Origin: Helicobacter sp.
GTDB taxonomy: Bacteria > Campylobacterota > Campylobacteria > Campylobacterales > Helicobacteraceae
Assembly (NCBI GenBank): GCA_022766795.1
Contig: JALEPE010000087.1
Location: 1-53,940, forward strand
DNA: 53,940 nucleotides
Reading direction: 5' to 3'
Under the pieces are notes generated by a model. That model ran no database searches, was not told the origin of the DNA, and worked only from the letters and a program-made list of their open reading frames with translations. Positions 42,036 to 50,994 of the stretch are shown piece by piece. The translations under genes and the position numbers were made by a program. Position 1 is the first letter of the stretch. Every line of letters starts with the position of its first letter.

Positions 42036-43436
42036 CTAGATTTTCTCCCATTCGCAACCCTGCACCGTATCCATTATCTCAATCCCCTTTTCGCGTAGTT
42101 CTTCGCGAATTTTATCGGCACTTTGGAAATCTTTTTTCGCTTTAAATTCCGCACGTTTTGCAATTTTTACTTCAATTTCTTGGCGCAATTCTTCGCTGAC
42201 ACCGAGTTTAAAATATGTGAAAGGATCTTTAACTCCAATGCCTAATACCCTAGTAATAAATGCTAGATTCTCTTGCATTTGTGGAATCTTATCATACGCC
42301 TTTGTGTCTAATTGTTCGTTTGCGCTTGTGATAAAATCATCAAGGACGCTTAAGGCTTTAGAGATATTTAAATCATCGTTGAGTGATTCTAAAAATGCCT
42401 CTTTGAAGTTATCGCCCTTTGGTGTAGATTGTTTTGTTTTTAGCATAGCAATTCTTTTTTTAAGCCGATAAAGCTTGTCAAGTCGTTTTTTGCTTGCAAG
42501 CAAATCTTCTTCGGCAAAGTTTAATCCCGCACGATAATGTGTGCTTAAAAGGTAGAATCGCAATAGTTCGCCGTCATAATTTTTTAACGCGTCTTTGATA
42601 AAAAAACTATTCCCGAGTGATTTTGCCATTTTTTCACCATTAATAGTTACAAAACCATTGTGTATCCAGTATTTTGCTAGGATTTGTTCATCGGCACAAC
42701 GCGTCTGTGATGCCTCATTTTCGTGGTGTGGAAATATCAAATCCGCCCCACCGCCGTGAATATCAATGGCATATTTACCTTCTAGGGCTAAATGCTTCTT
42801 AATCATTGCGCTGCATTCTATATGCCAGCCCGGTCTGCCTTTACCAAAAGGGGAATCATAACCTACATCCCCAATTCCTTTGTAACTTTTCCATAGTGCA
42901 AAATCTTTGTTATCTTGCTTTTGTTCGCTATTTTGCACGCGACTTTGGGATTCCAACTCTGCGATTCTGCCGCTTAAATTGCCATATTCTGTATCCTTAT
43001 GCACCGCTAAATACACATCGCCATTGGGCGTTTGGTAAGCATAACCCTTTTCTAAAAGGCGTGCAATCATTGCGCACATTGCGTCTAAATTTTGTGTTGC
43101 TTTTGGCTCAATATCTGCGCGTTCTACGCCTAACGCCTCCATTTCATCTAAATATCTTTGCGTGTAAGTTTGTGTAATTTCTGCAATGCTACATCCGCTT
43201 TGTGCAGCTTTGTTGATAATCTTATCATCAATATCGGTGAAGTTTTTTGCGAAAATTACCTTATAGCCATTTTCCCTCAAAACCCTGCGTAATAAATCAA
43301 AAGCAACCGCACTTCTCGCGTGTCCTAAATGCGAATCATCATACACGGTAGGTCCGCATACATAAATGCGCACTTCATTAGGAATTATGGATTCAAATTT
43401 CACCTTTTCTTTTCTTTGACTATCATAGATTTTCAT
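42036..43436 (-). CDS. cysS: cysteinyl-tRNA synthetase
   Basis: This 466-residue class I synthetase has YVCGPTVYDDSHLGHARSAV with the zinc cysteine and HIGH-type motif, WHIECSAM and FPHHENE with the remaining zinc ligands, and the signature loop GEKMAKSLGN (KMAKS in place of KMSKS). The C-terminal helical tRNA-binding domain ends CEWEKI. The ATG at 43436 follows AAAGAGAAATGT and matches the family start; the longer ORF is rejected. It is divergent from hisD. Confidence 0.96.
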   Translation of the reverse strand: MKIYDSQRKEKVKFESIIPNEVRIYVCGPTVYDDSHLGHARSAVAFDLLRRVLRENGYKVIFAKNFTDIDDKIINKAAQSGCSIAEITQTYTQRYLDEMEALGVERADIEPKATQNLDAMCAMIARLLEKGYAYQTPNGDVYLAVHKDTEYGNLSGRIAELESQSRVQNSEQKQDNKDFALWKSYKGIGDVGYDSPFGKGRPGWHIECSAMIKKHLALEGKYAIDIHGGGADLIFPHHENEASQTRCADEQILAKYWIHNGFVTINGEKMAKSLGNSFFIKDALKNYDGELLRFYLLSTHYRAGLNFAEEDLLASKKRLDKLYRLKKRIAMLKTKQSTPKGDNFKEAFLESLNDDLNISKALSVLDDFITSANEQLDTKAYDKIPQMQENLAFITRVLGIGVKDPFTYFKLGVSEELRQEIEVKIAKRAEFKAKKDFQSADKIREELREKGIEIMDTVQGCEWEKI

Positions 43437-43530
43437 ACATTTCTCTTTTTGATTAAAATGAAGTGATAAGTATAGCAAATTTTACCCATAAGACAAATGT
43501 GCTGTAACATTAAATTAAAGATTAAAGCGT

Positions 43531-43536
43531 TACAAT
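43531..43536 (+). promoter_or_regulatory. -10 box of the hisD operon
   Basis: GCGTTACAATACGCG contains TACAAT 28 bases before the hisD ATG. The box is flanked by GCGT and ACGC, a small dyad that might also be an operator. Confidence 0.5.
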
Positions 43537-43564
43537 ACGCGCCAATTAAAACAAGGATATAGTA

Positions 43565-44872
43565 ATGATTGCGCTATTTAAGACTTCTCATAGAGATTTT
43601 AATTATCAATTCAATGCTTTGCTTAAACGCGGAGCTATGGATATAGCTAATGTGGAAAATAGGGTGAAAGAATTATTGGGGGCGATTAAAACGCAAGGAA
43701 GTGAAGCAGTGATTGCGCAGGTTGCGCAGTTTGATGCTTGGAATCCTAAGGAATTTAAGGATTTAATCATCACGCAAACACAAATGCAAAAAGCCTATGA
43801 AGCCCTAGAAGCTTCTTTGAAAGATTCCTTGCAACTTGCATTTAACCGCATTTATGCGTTTCACGCAAAGCAAAAGCCCAAAACTTGGCTAGACTTTGAA
43901 AAAAATGGCAATATTCTAGGACAGAAAGTTACGCCTATGGAGAGGGCAGGATTGTATATTCCCGGGGGCAAGGCGGCTTATCCTAGCTCCCTTTTGATGA
44001 ATGCGATTCCAGCACTTGTTGCAGGAGTGCAAGAAATCGTGGTTTGCACACCCACTCCGCACAATGAACCTAACCCTTTGTTACTTGCTGCTATGCACCT
44101 TTGTGGCATTAAAGAAGCCTATAAAATCGGTGGAGCAAGTGCTATTGGCGCACTTGCCTTTGGTGTGGAAAATCATATTAAAAAAGTAGATGTGATTACA
44201 GGACCGGGAAATATTTATGTTGCCACCGCTAAAAAGCTTGTGTTTGGGGAAGTGAATATTGATATGATTGCAGGACCTAGTGAGATTGGAATCTTGCATA
44301 GTGGGGAAGGTAATGTGGATTATGTTGCGTGGGATTTACTCTCACAAGCCGAACACGATGAAATGGCAAGTTCTATTCTCATCACCACCAATGAAAACTT
44401 TGGAAATGCGGTAGCAAAGCGGATTGATACATTATTGCCAACACTGCCGCGTCAAGAAATCGCGTCCAAATCCATTAACGAGCGCGGGGCGATTATTGTT
44501 GCAAAAGACATACAAGAAGCAATTTTGTTGATGAATCAAATTGCGCCTGAACATTTAGAAGTTTTGGTGGAAAATCCCTTAGAGATTCTGTCACACATTA
44601 AACACGCGGGTGCAATTTTTATTGGCGAAAACACGCCAGAACCCATTGGAGATTATATTGCAGGACCTAATCACACCCTGCCAACAGGTGGAAGTGCGAA
44701 GTTTTTTTCGCCCCTCTCCACAGAGCATTTTATGAAAAAATCCTCTATTATTGCCTTTAGCAAACAAGGAATCGCGCAAATGGGGCAAGAATGTGGAATC
44801 CTAGCACATACAGAGGGATTAGACGCACACCAAAATGCAGTTTTAGCAAGATTAAACAATAAAGGACATTAA
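43565..44872 (+). CDS. hisD: histidinol dehydrogenase
   Basis: HisD carries out the last two oxidations of histidine synthesis. The 435-residue enzyme has PMERAGLYIPGGKAAYPSSL, TGPGNIYVATAKKLVFG, DMIAGPSEIGIL, the zinc/catalytic SQAEHDEMASSI, the general-base region APEHLEVLV and TLPTGGSAKFFSPL. All key residues seem intact. No other his gene is in the window, so the pathway is dispersed or the rest lies elsewhere. H. pylori lacks it, as I recall. AAGGATATAGTA precedes the ATG. The next gene starts directly after the stop. Confidence 0.96.
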   Translation: MIALFKTSHRDFNYQFNALLKRGAMDIANVENRVKELLGAIKTQGSEAVIAQVAQFDAWNPKEFKDLIITQTQMQKAYEALEASLKDSLQLAFNRIYAFHAKQKPKTWLDFEKNGNILGQKVTPMERAGLYIPGGKAAYPSSLLMNAIPALVAGVQEIVVCTPTPHNEPNPLLLAAMHLCGIKEAYKIGGASAIGALAFGVENHIKKVDVITGPGNIYVATAKKLVFGEVNIDMIAGPSEIGILHSGEGNVDYVAWDLLSQAEHDEMASSILITTNENFGNAVAKRIDTLLPTLPRQEIASKSINERGAIIVAKDIQEAILLMNQIAPEHLEVLVENPLEILSHIKHAGAIFIGENTPEPIGDYIAGPNHTLPTGGSAKFFSPLSTEHFMKKSSIIAFSKQGIAQMGQECGILAHTEGLDAHQNAVLARLNNKGH

Positions 44873-45139
44873 ATGGAACATATTTTAGAAGGTTTGCCAC
44901 AAGATAAATGGGTGGAGATTATTTTTCACGCTTCACGTGGATTAGCGAGTAAGGAATTATTAAAAATGCTAGAGCGTCAAGCGGCAATGGAGGTTTTATT
45001 GGAAAAGCGTTTGGGCGAGATGTGGGAAGAGGAGCTTTTCTATCTCCAAAGCAGTGAAGAAAGCTCCGATGAAATTCACCACAAAGCGCAGGATTTAGCC
45101 ATTATTTCAATGCAAGAGATTCTCTCCCAAAATGAGTAA
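44873..45139 (+). CDS. DUF2018 protein (HP0242-like knotted-dimer family)
   Basis: This 88-residue all-helical protein carries LPQDKWVEIIFHASRGLASK, LLKMLERQAAMEVLLEK and IISMQEILSQNE, which match the H. pylori HP0242 pattern (LDKWNDIIFHASKKLS ... IVIQSMANILSGNE, from memory). HP0242 is known structurally as an intertwined, pseudo-knotted homodimer; its function is unknown. It is followed by HP0241-, HP0240-, HP0239-, HP0238- and HP0237-like genes in the same order, with FxsA inserted. Confidence 0.87.
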   Translation: MEHILEGLPQDKWVEIIFHASRGLASKELLKMLERQAAMEVLLEKRLGEMWEEELFYLQSSEESSDEIHHKAQDLAIISMQEILSQNE

Positions 45140-45581
45140 AAACCTTTTTGTTGTGTTTTTTAGCATCATTTTAGGAGTTACAAATCTCTTTGCGCCTCCT
45201 GTTTGGAAAGCAGAAAAGTTCATTGAGCTAAACAAAGATGAATTTTATCTTTTAACTCTACAAGCAAGAGAGGCTGCTAAAACATTATTTTTTCGTTGGA
45301 CGCTGCTTAAAAATGAGGGCTTGGTAATGCACTTAAATTACGATTCTTTTCCGCATCAATTTATTCTTTACCAAGACTATCAGCGCAGGTGCTATAAAGT
45401 CCCTCTGCTAAAACCAGAACAAAAATATTATAGCGAAGAACCCTTTTTTATGCTGTGCTTCAAGGATTATCACCGCGCCAAAAAAGTTGCAACTTTGAAA
45501 TATTATCTTTATCAAGGCAATAGAGATTTTAATATTATTGACGAAAGGAAAGTGCCAAATGGTGGCTTTAACACATATTGA
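45132..45581 (+). CDS. conserved periplasmic protein (HP0241-like position)
   Basis: This 149-residue product begins with a signal peptide (SKNLFVVFFSIILGVTNLFA), so it is exported. The mature part is Tyr/Lys/Phe-rich with two cysteines (RRCYKVPLLK, FMLCFKD), possibly a disulfide, and a central RWTLLKNEGLVMHLNYDSFP. No known domain is recognised. It overlaps DUF2018 by eight bases and the polyprenyl synthase start by 23, so the block is one transcript. Confidence 0.7.
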   Translation: MSKNLFVVFFSIILGVTNLFAPPVWKAEKFIELNKDEFYLLTLQAREAAKTLFFRWTLLKNEGLVMHLNYDSFPHQFILYQDYQRRCYKVPLLKPEQKYYSEEPFFMLCFKDYHRAKKVATLKYYLYQGNRDFNIIDERKVPNGGFNTY

Positions 45582-46479
45582 AGCAAAGATTCAAGAATTT
45601 TTAAAGGAGTTGGAATCGCCCCTTGTGTTGCATTTAAGTGCGCATTTGCAACAAGGCAAAATGCTCCGTTCTAAACTTGCGCTCCATATCGCAGGGGAAA
45701 GCGAGGAGTGCATTTTGCTTTGCGCAATCATTGAGATGATTCAAAGTGCTTCTCTCTTGCACGATGATGTGATTGACGAGGCGACAACAAGACGCTCTAA
45801 ACCCTCTATTAATGCGCTTTTTGGTGATAAAAATGCCATTATGCTTGGCGATGTCTTGTATTCCAAAGCCTTTAGTGAGCTGACAAGTTTTTGCGAGAAA
45901 TATCCCGCGATTCCGCGCATTGTGGCAAATGCGGTTACCACTCTTGCCATTGGCGAAATGGAGGATGTGGAACTTTCTTGCGCCTTTAATGCAGAGGAAG
46001 CAAAATATCTAAGTATGATAGAACACAAAACCGCAGCCCTCATTGAAGCCACTGCGTATTCCGCAGCATTTCTAGCGGGTAAGAGTGCAGAGGAAGCGCA
46101 AGGATTCCGCCTCTATGGGCGCAATCTTGGAATCGCATTCCAAATCATTGACGATGTGCTAGATATTGTATCAGATTCTAAAACTTTAGGAAAACCTGCT
46201 TTAAGTGATTTTAAAGAGGGCAAGACAACCCTGCCTTATTTGTATCTACATAGTCTCTTGCCCACAAAAGAGAAAGAGAGATTAAAAAATGCCTTTAAAA
46301 AAGAAATTGACGCGGCAGAACAAGCGTGGATCTTAGAGCAGTTAAAAAAGAGTGGGGCCATTACAAAAAGCGTTGATGTTGCGAAACATCTAGGAAAAAT
46401 AGGCATTGAAGCGATTGCTAATCAATCTTGTGATAAACTTATACAAATTATGCGCGAAATGATTGAACGCGATTTTTAA
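45559..46479 (+). CDS. polyprenyl diphosphate synthase (octaprenyl type)
   Basis: This 306-residue trans-isoprenyl synthase builds long prenyl chains, most likely the menaquinone side chain. Both aspartate-rich motifs are present: LLHDDVIDEATTRR and FQIIDDVLDIVSD. GKMLRSKLALHIAG carries the IPP-binding basic residues, and EHKTAALIEA follows. Small residues before the first motif fit a long-chain product. The ATG at 45559 has AAAGGAAA eight bases upstream; TTG 45538 is rejected. It is followed after eight bases by hemA. Confidence 0.92.
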   Translation: MVALTHIEAKIQEFLKELESPLVLHLSAHLQQGKMLRSKLALHIAGESEECILLCAIIEMIQSASLLHDDVIDEATTRRSKPSINALFGDKNAIMLGDVLYSKAFSELTSFCEKYPAIPRIVANAVTTLAIGEMEDVELSCAFNAEEAKYLSMIEHKTAALIEATAYSAAFLAGKSAEEAQGFRLYGRNLGIAFQIIDDVLDIVSDSKTLGKPALSDFKEGKTTLPYLYLHSLLPTKEKERLKNAFKKEIDAAEQAWILEQLKKSGAITKSVDVAKHLGKIGIEAIANQSCDKLIQIMREMIERDF

Positions 46480-46487
46480 GGAAACTA

Positions 46488-47819
46488 ATGGATTACTACA
46501 TTTTAAGCTATTCACACAAAAATACTGATATTGCAATGCGTGAAGCCTTAAGCTTGGATATTAAAAATCCTGTAACAAAGGAGTTTTTAGAGGATTTGGT
46601 GGATAACAAATTCATTACCGAAGCAGTGATTCTCTCCACTTGTAACCGCATTGAATTTATATTAAACACCCTAAACAGCGAAAAGGCAGAGGAATTTTTG
46701 CTAGACAAACTTAGCAATTATTCCAAAATTCCTTTAGAAAAGCTCCAAAAATGTGCGGATAGCTATGACAATTTAAGCGCGATTCATCATCTCTTTAGCG
46801 TAGCAAGCTCCCTAGATAGCTTGGTTGTAGGAGAAACACAAATTTCAGGGCAACTTAAAAGCGCGTTTAAATTCTCTTATGAGTTGGGCTGTTGCGGTTT
46901 GTATCTCTCCCGCGCAATTCATTATGCGTTTCGCTGTGCTGCAAGTGTGCGTAACTCCACAAGCATTTCTCAAAATTCTGTCTCGGTGGCAAGCACTGCC
47001 GTGGCACAAGCAAAAGAGATTCTAGGGGATTTGAAAAATCAATTCGCACTTGTCATTGGCGCGGGAGAAATGAGTGAAATTTGCGCAAAACACTTAATCA
47101 ATGCAAATTGTGAAGTTTTAATCATTAACCGCGAAATCCAAAATGCACAAAAGATTTGCGACACCATTCTCTCTGCTAATCCAAATGCTAAAATCCGCGC
47201 AGAGAGCTTCAAAGACCTTAGCACTTATATCAACGAGATTCCTCTTATTTTTAGTGCCACAGGCGCACCGCATACGATTATCACTTCTGATATGGTAGAG
47301 GCAAAAGATTGGAATCGTTATTGGTTTGATTTAGCTGTGCCGCGTGATATTGAATGCGCAATTATGGAAAGGAGCGATAAAATCCAAATTTACGCCGTAG
47401 ATGACTTAGAAGACATTGTGCGCAAAAACCTAGCCTTACGAGAGGAACAAGCAAAAATCGCTTATGGAATCGTAGGGAGAGCAACGCAAGAGTTTTTTAG
47501 TTGGCAACAAAGTCTCAATGTAGAACCGCTCATCAAAACAATCCGAGCCCTTGCAAAAGACGCTGCTTTAAAAGAGCTAAACAAAGGAATCCTAAAAGGT
47601 TATTTGCCAAAAGAGTATGAAAAAAATATTGAAAAAACTCTGCACAATGCTTTCAATACCTTTTTGCACGATTTGACGATTAACCTAAAAGCTGTTGCAA
47701 ACACGCCTAAGGCGGATAGCATTGTGGAATCCTTGCGATTCCTTTTCAAACAAGAAACACAAGAGAGAATGTTAGAATCCTATAAATGCGAATATGCGCA
47801 AGACAAGACACTACCTTAA
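46488..47819 (+). CDS. hemA: glutamyl-tRNA reductase
   Basis: HemA reduces glutamyl-tRNA(Glu) to glutamate semialdehyde, the first step of haem synthesis. The 443-residue enzyme has the catalytic cysteine in ILSTCNRIEF, LVVGETQISGQLKSAF, SVSVASTAVAQA, the NADPH-binding VIGAGEMSEICAKHL and a C-terminal helical dimerisation domain. AAGGAAACTA precedes the ATG. It shares a transcript with proS and hemC, as in H. pylori. Confidence 0.96.
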   Translation: MDYYILSYSHKNTDIAMREALSLDIKNPVTKEFLEDLVDNKFITEAVILSTCNRIEFILNTLNSEKAEEFLLDKLSNYSKIPLEKLQKCADSYDNLSAIHHLFSVASSLDSLVVGETQISGQLKSAFKFSYELGCCGLYLSRAIHYAFRCAASVRNSTSISQNSVSVASTAVAQAKEILGDLKNQFALVIGAGEMSEICAKHLINANCEVLIINREIQNAQKICDTILSANPNAKIRAESFKDLSTYINEIPLIFSATGAPHTIITSDMVEAKDWNRYWFDLAVPRDIECAIMERSDKIQIYAVDDLEDIVRKNLALREEQAKIAYGIVGRATQEFFSWQQSLNVEPLIKTIRALAKDAALKELNKGILKGYLPKEYEKNIEKTLHNAFNTFLHDLTINLKAVANTPKADSIVESLRFLFKQETQERMLESYKCEYAQDKTLP

Positions 47820-47832
47820 TGAAAGGAAAACA

Positions 47833-49572
47833 ATGCGATTTTCAAAATTATTGATACCAACCCTTAAGGAAGCTCCAAAAGATGTTGTTTTAAAAAGCCA
47901 CGAATACCTAATACGCGGTGGATTTATCCAGCAAATCGGTAGCGGAATCTACAATTTCTTGCCACTTGGCAAACGCGTTTTAGACAAAGTGCGTCAAATC
48001 GTTAAAGAGGAAATGGATAACGCAGGGGCAAACGAAGTTGCACTTGGCTTTGTTACCCCCGCGAGTTTATGGCAAAAAAGTGGCAGGTTTGAAAGATATG
48101 GAAAGGAGCTTTTGCGCTTCAAAGACAGAAAGGAAAACGACTTTGTGCTAGGTCCTACGCACGAGGAAGTCATTACAGAATTAGTTAAAGCAAATGTGAA
48201 AAGCTACAAGCAACTTCCGATTCATCTCTATCAAATCAACCTGAAATTCCGCGATGAAATGCGTCCGCGCTTTGGGCTTATGCGCGCGCGCGAATTTATA
48301 ATGAAAGATGGTTATAGTTTTCATTCAAGCTATGAGGATTTAAAGCGTGAATTTGATGTAATGGAAGCCACTTATAGCAGAATTTTTACGCGTTTGGGAT
48401 TGGATTTTCGCGCTGTCATTGCCGATAGCGGAGCGATTGGCGGGAGCGGGAGCAAGGAATTTATGGTGCTAGCAAATAGCGGAGAGGATACCATTTGTGT
48501 GTGCGATTCTTGTGCTTATGGTGCAAATTTAGAAGCGGCTACGCGCGTTCAAAAGCTTCCAAGCACAGAAGCTCCTGTTGCTTCGTTTGCGAAATTTCAC
48601 ACCCCAAAGGTGCAAACCATAGAATCTTTAAGTGAGTTTTTTAAGGTAGAACCCTTTTGGACGCTTAAAGCAGTGGTAAAAAAGGCACTTTTTGATGGCG
48701 GGAAAAGCGCATTGGTTTATTTTTTCTTGCGCGGGAGCGATACTTTAAGCGAAACTAAGGCACTCAATGCTATTAGTGGCGCAAACGAGCTGATAGAAGC
48801 GAGTGAGGAGGATTTAAGAGCTGCGGGGCTACCACTTGGATTCATTGGACCTTTTGCCTTACGCAATCTCACTTCTAGCCCTTATATTTACTTTGATAAA
48901 GAATTAGAAAATGCTAACCATCTCATCTGTGGTGCAAACGAAGTGGATTATCACTTTGTGGGCGTGGATTTAAGCACTTTTGAGGGCTTGGAATTTAAGG
49001 ATTTGGTGGAGGTTCAAGAGGGCGATTCCTGCCCTATTTGCAAAAAAGGCAAACTCTATTTTACAAAAGGGATTGAAGCGGGACATATTTTTCAGCTTGG
49101 CACGAAATATTCTAGCGCAATGGAAGCGACATTTTTAGATGAGTCAGGTAAGGCACAACCCTTTATTATGGGCTGTTATGGAATCGGGGTTTCAAGACTT
49201 TTAAGCGCAATCATTGAGCAACACCACGATGAACGCGGAATGATTTGGACACGCGCGAGTGCGCCTTTTTGTATTCATCTAATTATTTCTAATATCAAAG
49301 AAGAATCCCAAATGCAAATGGGACTTAAACTCTACGAAAGCCTACAAAATAAAGGCGTTGAATGTTTGCTAGATGATAGAAGTGAGAGGTATGGGGCAAA
49401 AATTGCCGATTTTGAATTGATAGGATTGCCCTTTGGAATCGTGGTGGGCAAAGGCTTAGAAAAGGGCGAGATAGAGCTTATAAGACGCAAAAATCTACAA
49501 AAGGAATCGCTAGAGGTTGCGGATTTTGACGCGCTTGTTTCTAAGATTCTTGAGGTTTGTCAATGCGATTGA
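47833..49572 (+). CDS. proS: prolyl-tRNA synthetase
   Basis: This 579-residue class II synthetase is of the long bacterial form with the INS editing domain. Seen are LIPTLKEAPKDVVLKSHEYL, GPTHEEVITELVK, motif 2 FRDEMRPRFGLMRAREFIMKDGYS (start) and motif 3 GCYGIGVSRLLSAIIEQHHD. The insertion spans about residues 225-395 between motifs 2 and 3. The C-terminal anticodon-binding domain follows. The ATG at 47833 has AAAGGAAAA upstream; the longer ORF overlaps hemA out of frame. Confidence 0.96.
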   Translation: MRFSKLLIPTLKEAPKDVVLKSHEYLIRGGFIQQIGSGIYNFLPLGKRVLDKVRQIVKEEMDNAGANEVALGFVTPASLWQKSGRFERYGKELLRFKDRKENDFVLGPTHEEVITELVKANVKSYKQLPIHLYQINLKFRDEMRPRFGLMRAREFIMKDGYSFHSSYEDLKREFDVMEATYSRIFTRLGLDFRAVIADSGAIGGSGSKEFMVLANSGEDTICVCDSCAYGANLEAATRVQKLPSTEAPVASFAKFHTPKVQTIESLSEFFKVEPFWTLKAVVKKALFDGGKSALVYFFLRGSDTLSETKALNAISGANELIEASEEDLRAAGLPLGFIGPFALRNLTSSPYIYFDKELENANHLICGANEVDYHFVGVDLSTFEGLEFKDLVEVQEGDSCPICKKGKLYFTKGIEAGHIFQLGTKYSSAMEATFLDESGKAQPFIMGCYGIGVSRLLSAIIEQHHDERGMIWTRASAPFCIHLIISNIKEESQMQMGLKLYESLQNKGVECLLDDRSERYGAKIADFELIGLPFGIVVGKGLEKGEIELIRRKNLQKESLEVADFDALVSKILEVCQCD

Positions 49573-49982
49573 TTTTAGTCTTCATTTATTTGTTTTTAGA
49601 AGTGCTTATCACCTATGAAATGATTGATTTTTTAGGAGTGTTTGGCTTTGTGTTAGAGATTGTTTTGAGCGCAATTTTGGGATTCTTTATTTTAATGAAT
49701 TACCGCTTTTTTCTAGGCGATGCCCTTGTGCGCCTTAGAGAAAGGGAAATTAGCTATGAAGCCTTTGTGGGTTCTAATGTCTTTAGAATCCTTGGGGCGA
49801 TTTTGCTCATTTTACCCGGTGGATTAACCGATATTTTAGGGATTCTAATGCAATTTAGTGCGCTGGGATTCTTAGCTGTAAAACCCTTTATGAAAAAGCC
49901 TACTTCGGATTCCGCATTCTTTGATACAAATAACAAATCTCAAAAGAGTGAAATCATTGATGTAGAAGTCATAGAAAAGTAA
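49563..49982 (+). CDS. FxsA-family membrane protein
   Basis: This 139-residue protein has four hydrophobic segments in the FxsA layout: LILVFIYLFLEVLITYEM, FVLEIVLSAILGFFILM, a linker LREREISYEAFVG, then GAILLILPGGLTDILGILMQ, the family hallmark (LLlPGflTDilG). FxsA of E. coli affects F-exclusion of phage T7 when overproduced; its normal role is unclear. It overlaps the proS 3' end. The ATG at 49563 follows GAGG; hemC starts ten bases after its stop. Confidence 0.8.
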   Translation: MRLILVFIYLFLEVLITYEMIDFLGVFGFVLEIVLSAILGFFILMNYRFFLGDALVRLREREISYEAFVGSNVFRILGAILLILPGGLTDILGILMQFSALGFLAVKPFMKKPTSDSAFFDTNNKSQKSEIIDVEVIEK

Positions 49983-49991
49983 GGAGAAGCA

Positions 49992-50930
49992 ATGCAAAAA
50001 CTCATCATCGGCACACGCGGAAGCGTGTTAGCACTTTGGCAAGCAAACTATATCAAAGATTGCCTAGAGGCACAATACAAAGATATAGAAGTGGAAGTAA
50101 AAATCGTCAAAACCAAAGGCGATAAAATCCTAGATGTGCCTTTAGCAAAAATCGGTGGCAAGGGGCTTTTTACCAAAGAATTAGAGGAATTACTCCTAAG
50201 TGGCGAAATAGACTTGGCGGTGCATAGCTTAAAAGATGTGCCGGTGGAATTTGTAGAGGGTTTGGGACTAGCGGCAATCACGAAGCGAGAAGATGTGCGT
50301 GATAGCTTCGTGAGCTTCAAATATGCGAGTTTGGAGGATTTGCCAAAAGGTGCGCGTGTGGGGACGACTTCACTTAGGCGCACAATGCAAATTAGTGCCT
50401 TAAGGGCGGATTTGGAGACGCAAAGTTTGCGTGGCAATGTGCAAACAAGGCTAAAAAAGCTTCAAGAGGGAGAGTTTGACGCGATTATCCTTGCACAAGC
50501 GGGAGTCAATCGGCTTGGAATCCAAGAGGAAGTGCCTTATATTGTGCCTTTGGATTTTATGATTCCAGCAATGGGACAAGCCGCACTTGGTGTGGAATGC
50601 AAAAAGGGAAGCAAAATAGAATCGCTTTTGGGATTCCTAAATGATTCCAAAGCTGCCTTTGAGACAACTTGCGAACGCGCATTTGTGCGCACACTTAATG
50701 GAGGCTGTCAAGTGCCTATTGGTGTTAATGCAACCTTAGAGAATGGAATCTTAAAAGTGCGCTCCATTTTAGGTTTGCCAAATGGCACAGAGATTTTGCG
50801 CGAATGCTTAGAAGTGCAGGTGAAAACCCTTGAAGATTGCGAACGCATAGGCAAGCAAATGGCGGAATCTTTCTTGAAACAAGGTGCGGAGGCGATTTTA
50901 CAAAAGGCGCAAAATTGGGAGTTTAGCTAG
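49992..50930 (+). CDS. hemC: porphobilinogen deaminase (hydroxymethylbilane synthase)
   Basis: HemC polymerises four porphobilinogens into hydroxymethylbilane. The 312-residue enzyme has LIIGTRGSVLALWQA, KTKGDKILDVPLAKIGGKGL, DLAVHSLKDVP with the catalytic Asp, TSLRRTMQI, RGNVQTRLKKL and the dipyrromethane-cofactor cysteine in LNGGCQVPIG. AAGGAG precedes the ATG. It shares the transcript with hemA, linking early haem steps. Confidence 0.97.
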   Translation: MQKLIIGTRGSVLALWQANYIKDCLEAQYKDIEVEVKIVKTKGDKILDVPLAKIGGKGLFTKELEELLLSGEIDLAVHSLKDVPVEFVEGLGLAAITKREDVRDSFVSFKYASLEDLPKGARVGTTSLRRTMQISALRADLETQSLRGNVQTRLKKLQEGEFDAIILAQAGVNRLGIQEEVPYIVPLDFMIPAMGQAALGVECKKGSKIESLLGFLNDSKAAFETTCERAFVRTLNGGCQVPIGVNATLENGILKVRSILGLPNGTEILRECLEVQVKTLEDCERIGKQMAESFLKQGAEAILQKAQNWEFS

Positions 50931-50994
50931 ATGAATGGGGTTGGATTTAAAGATTTTAAAGATTATGGTATGGCAGAATACAGAAAGGATTGTA

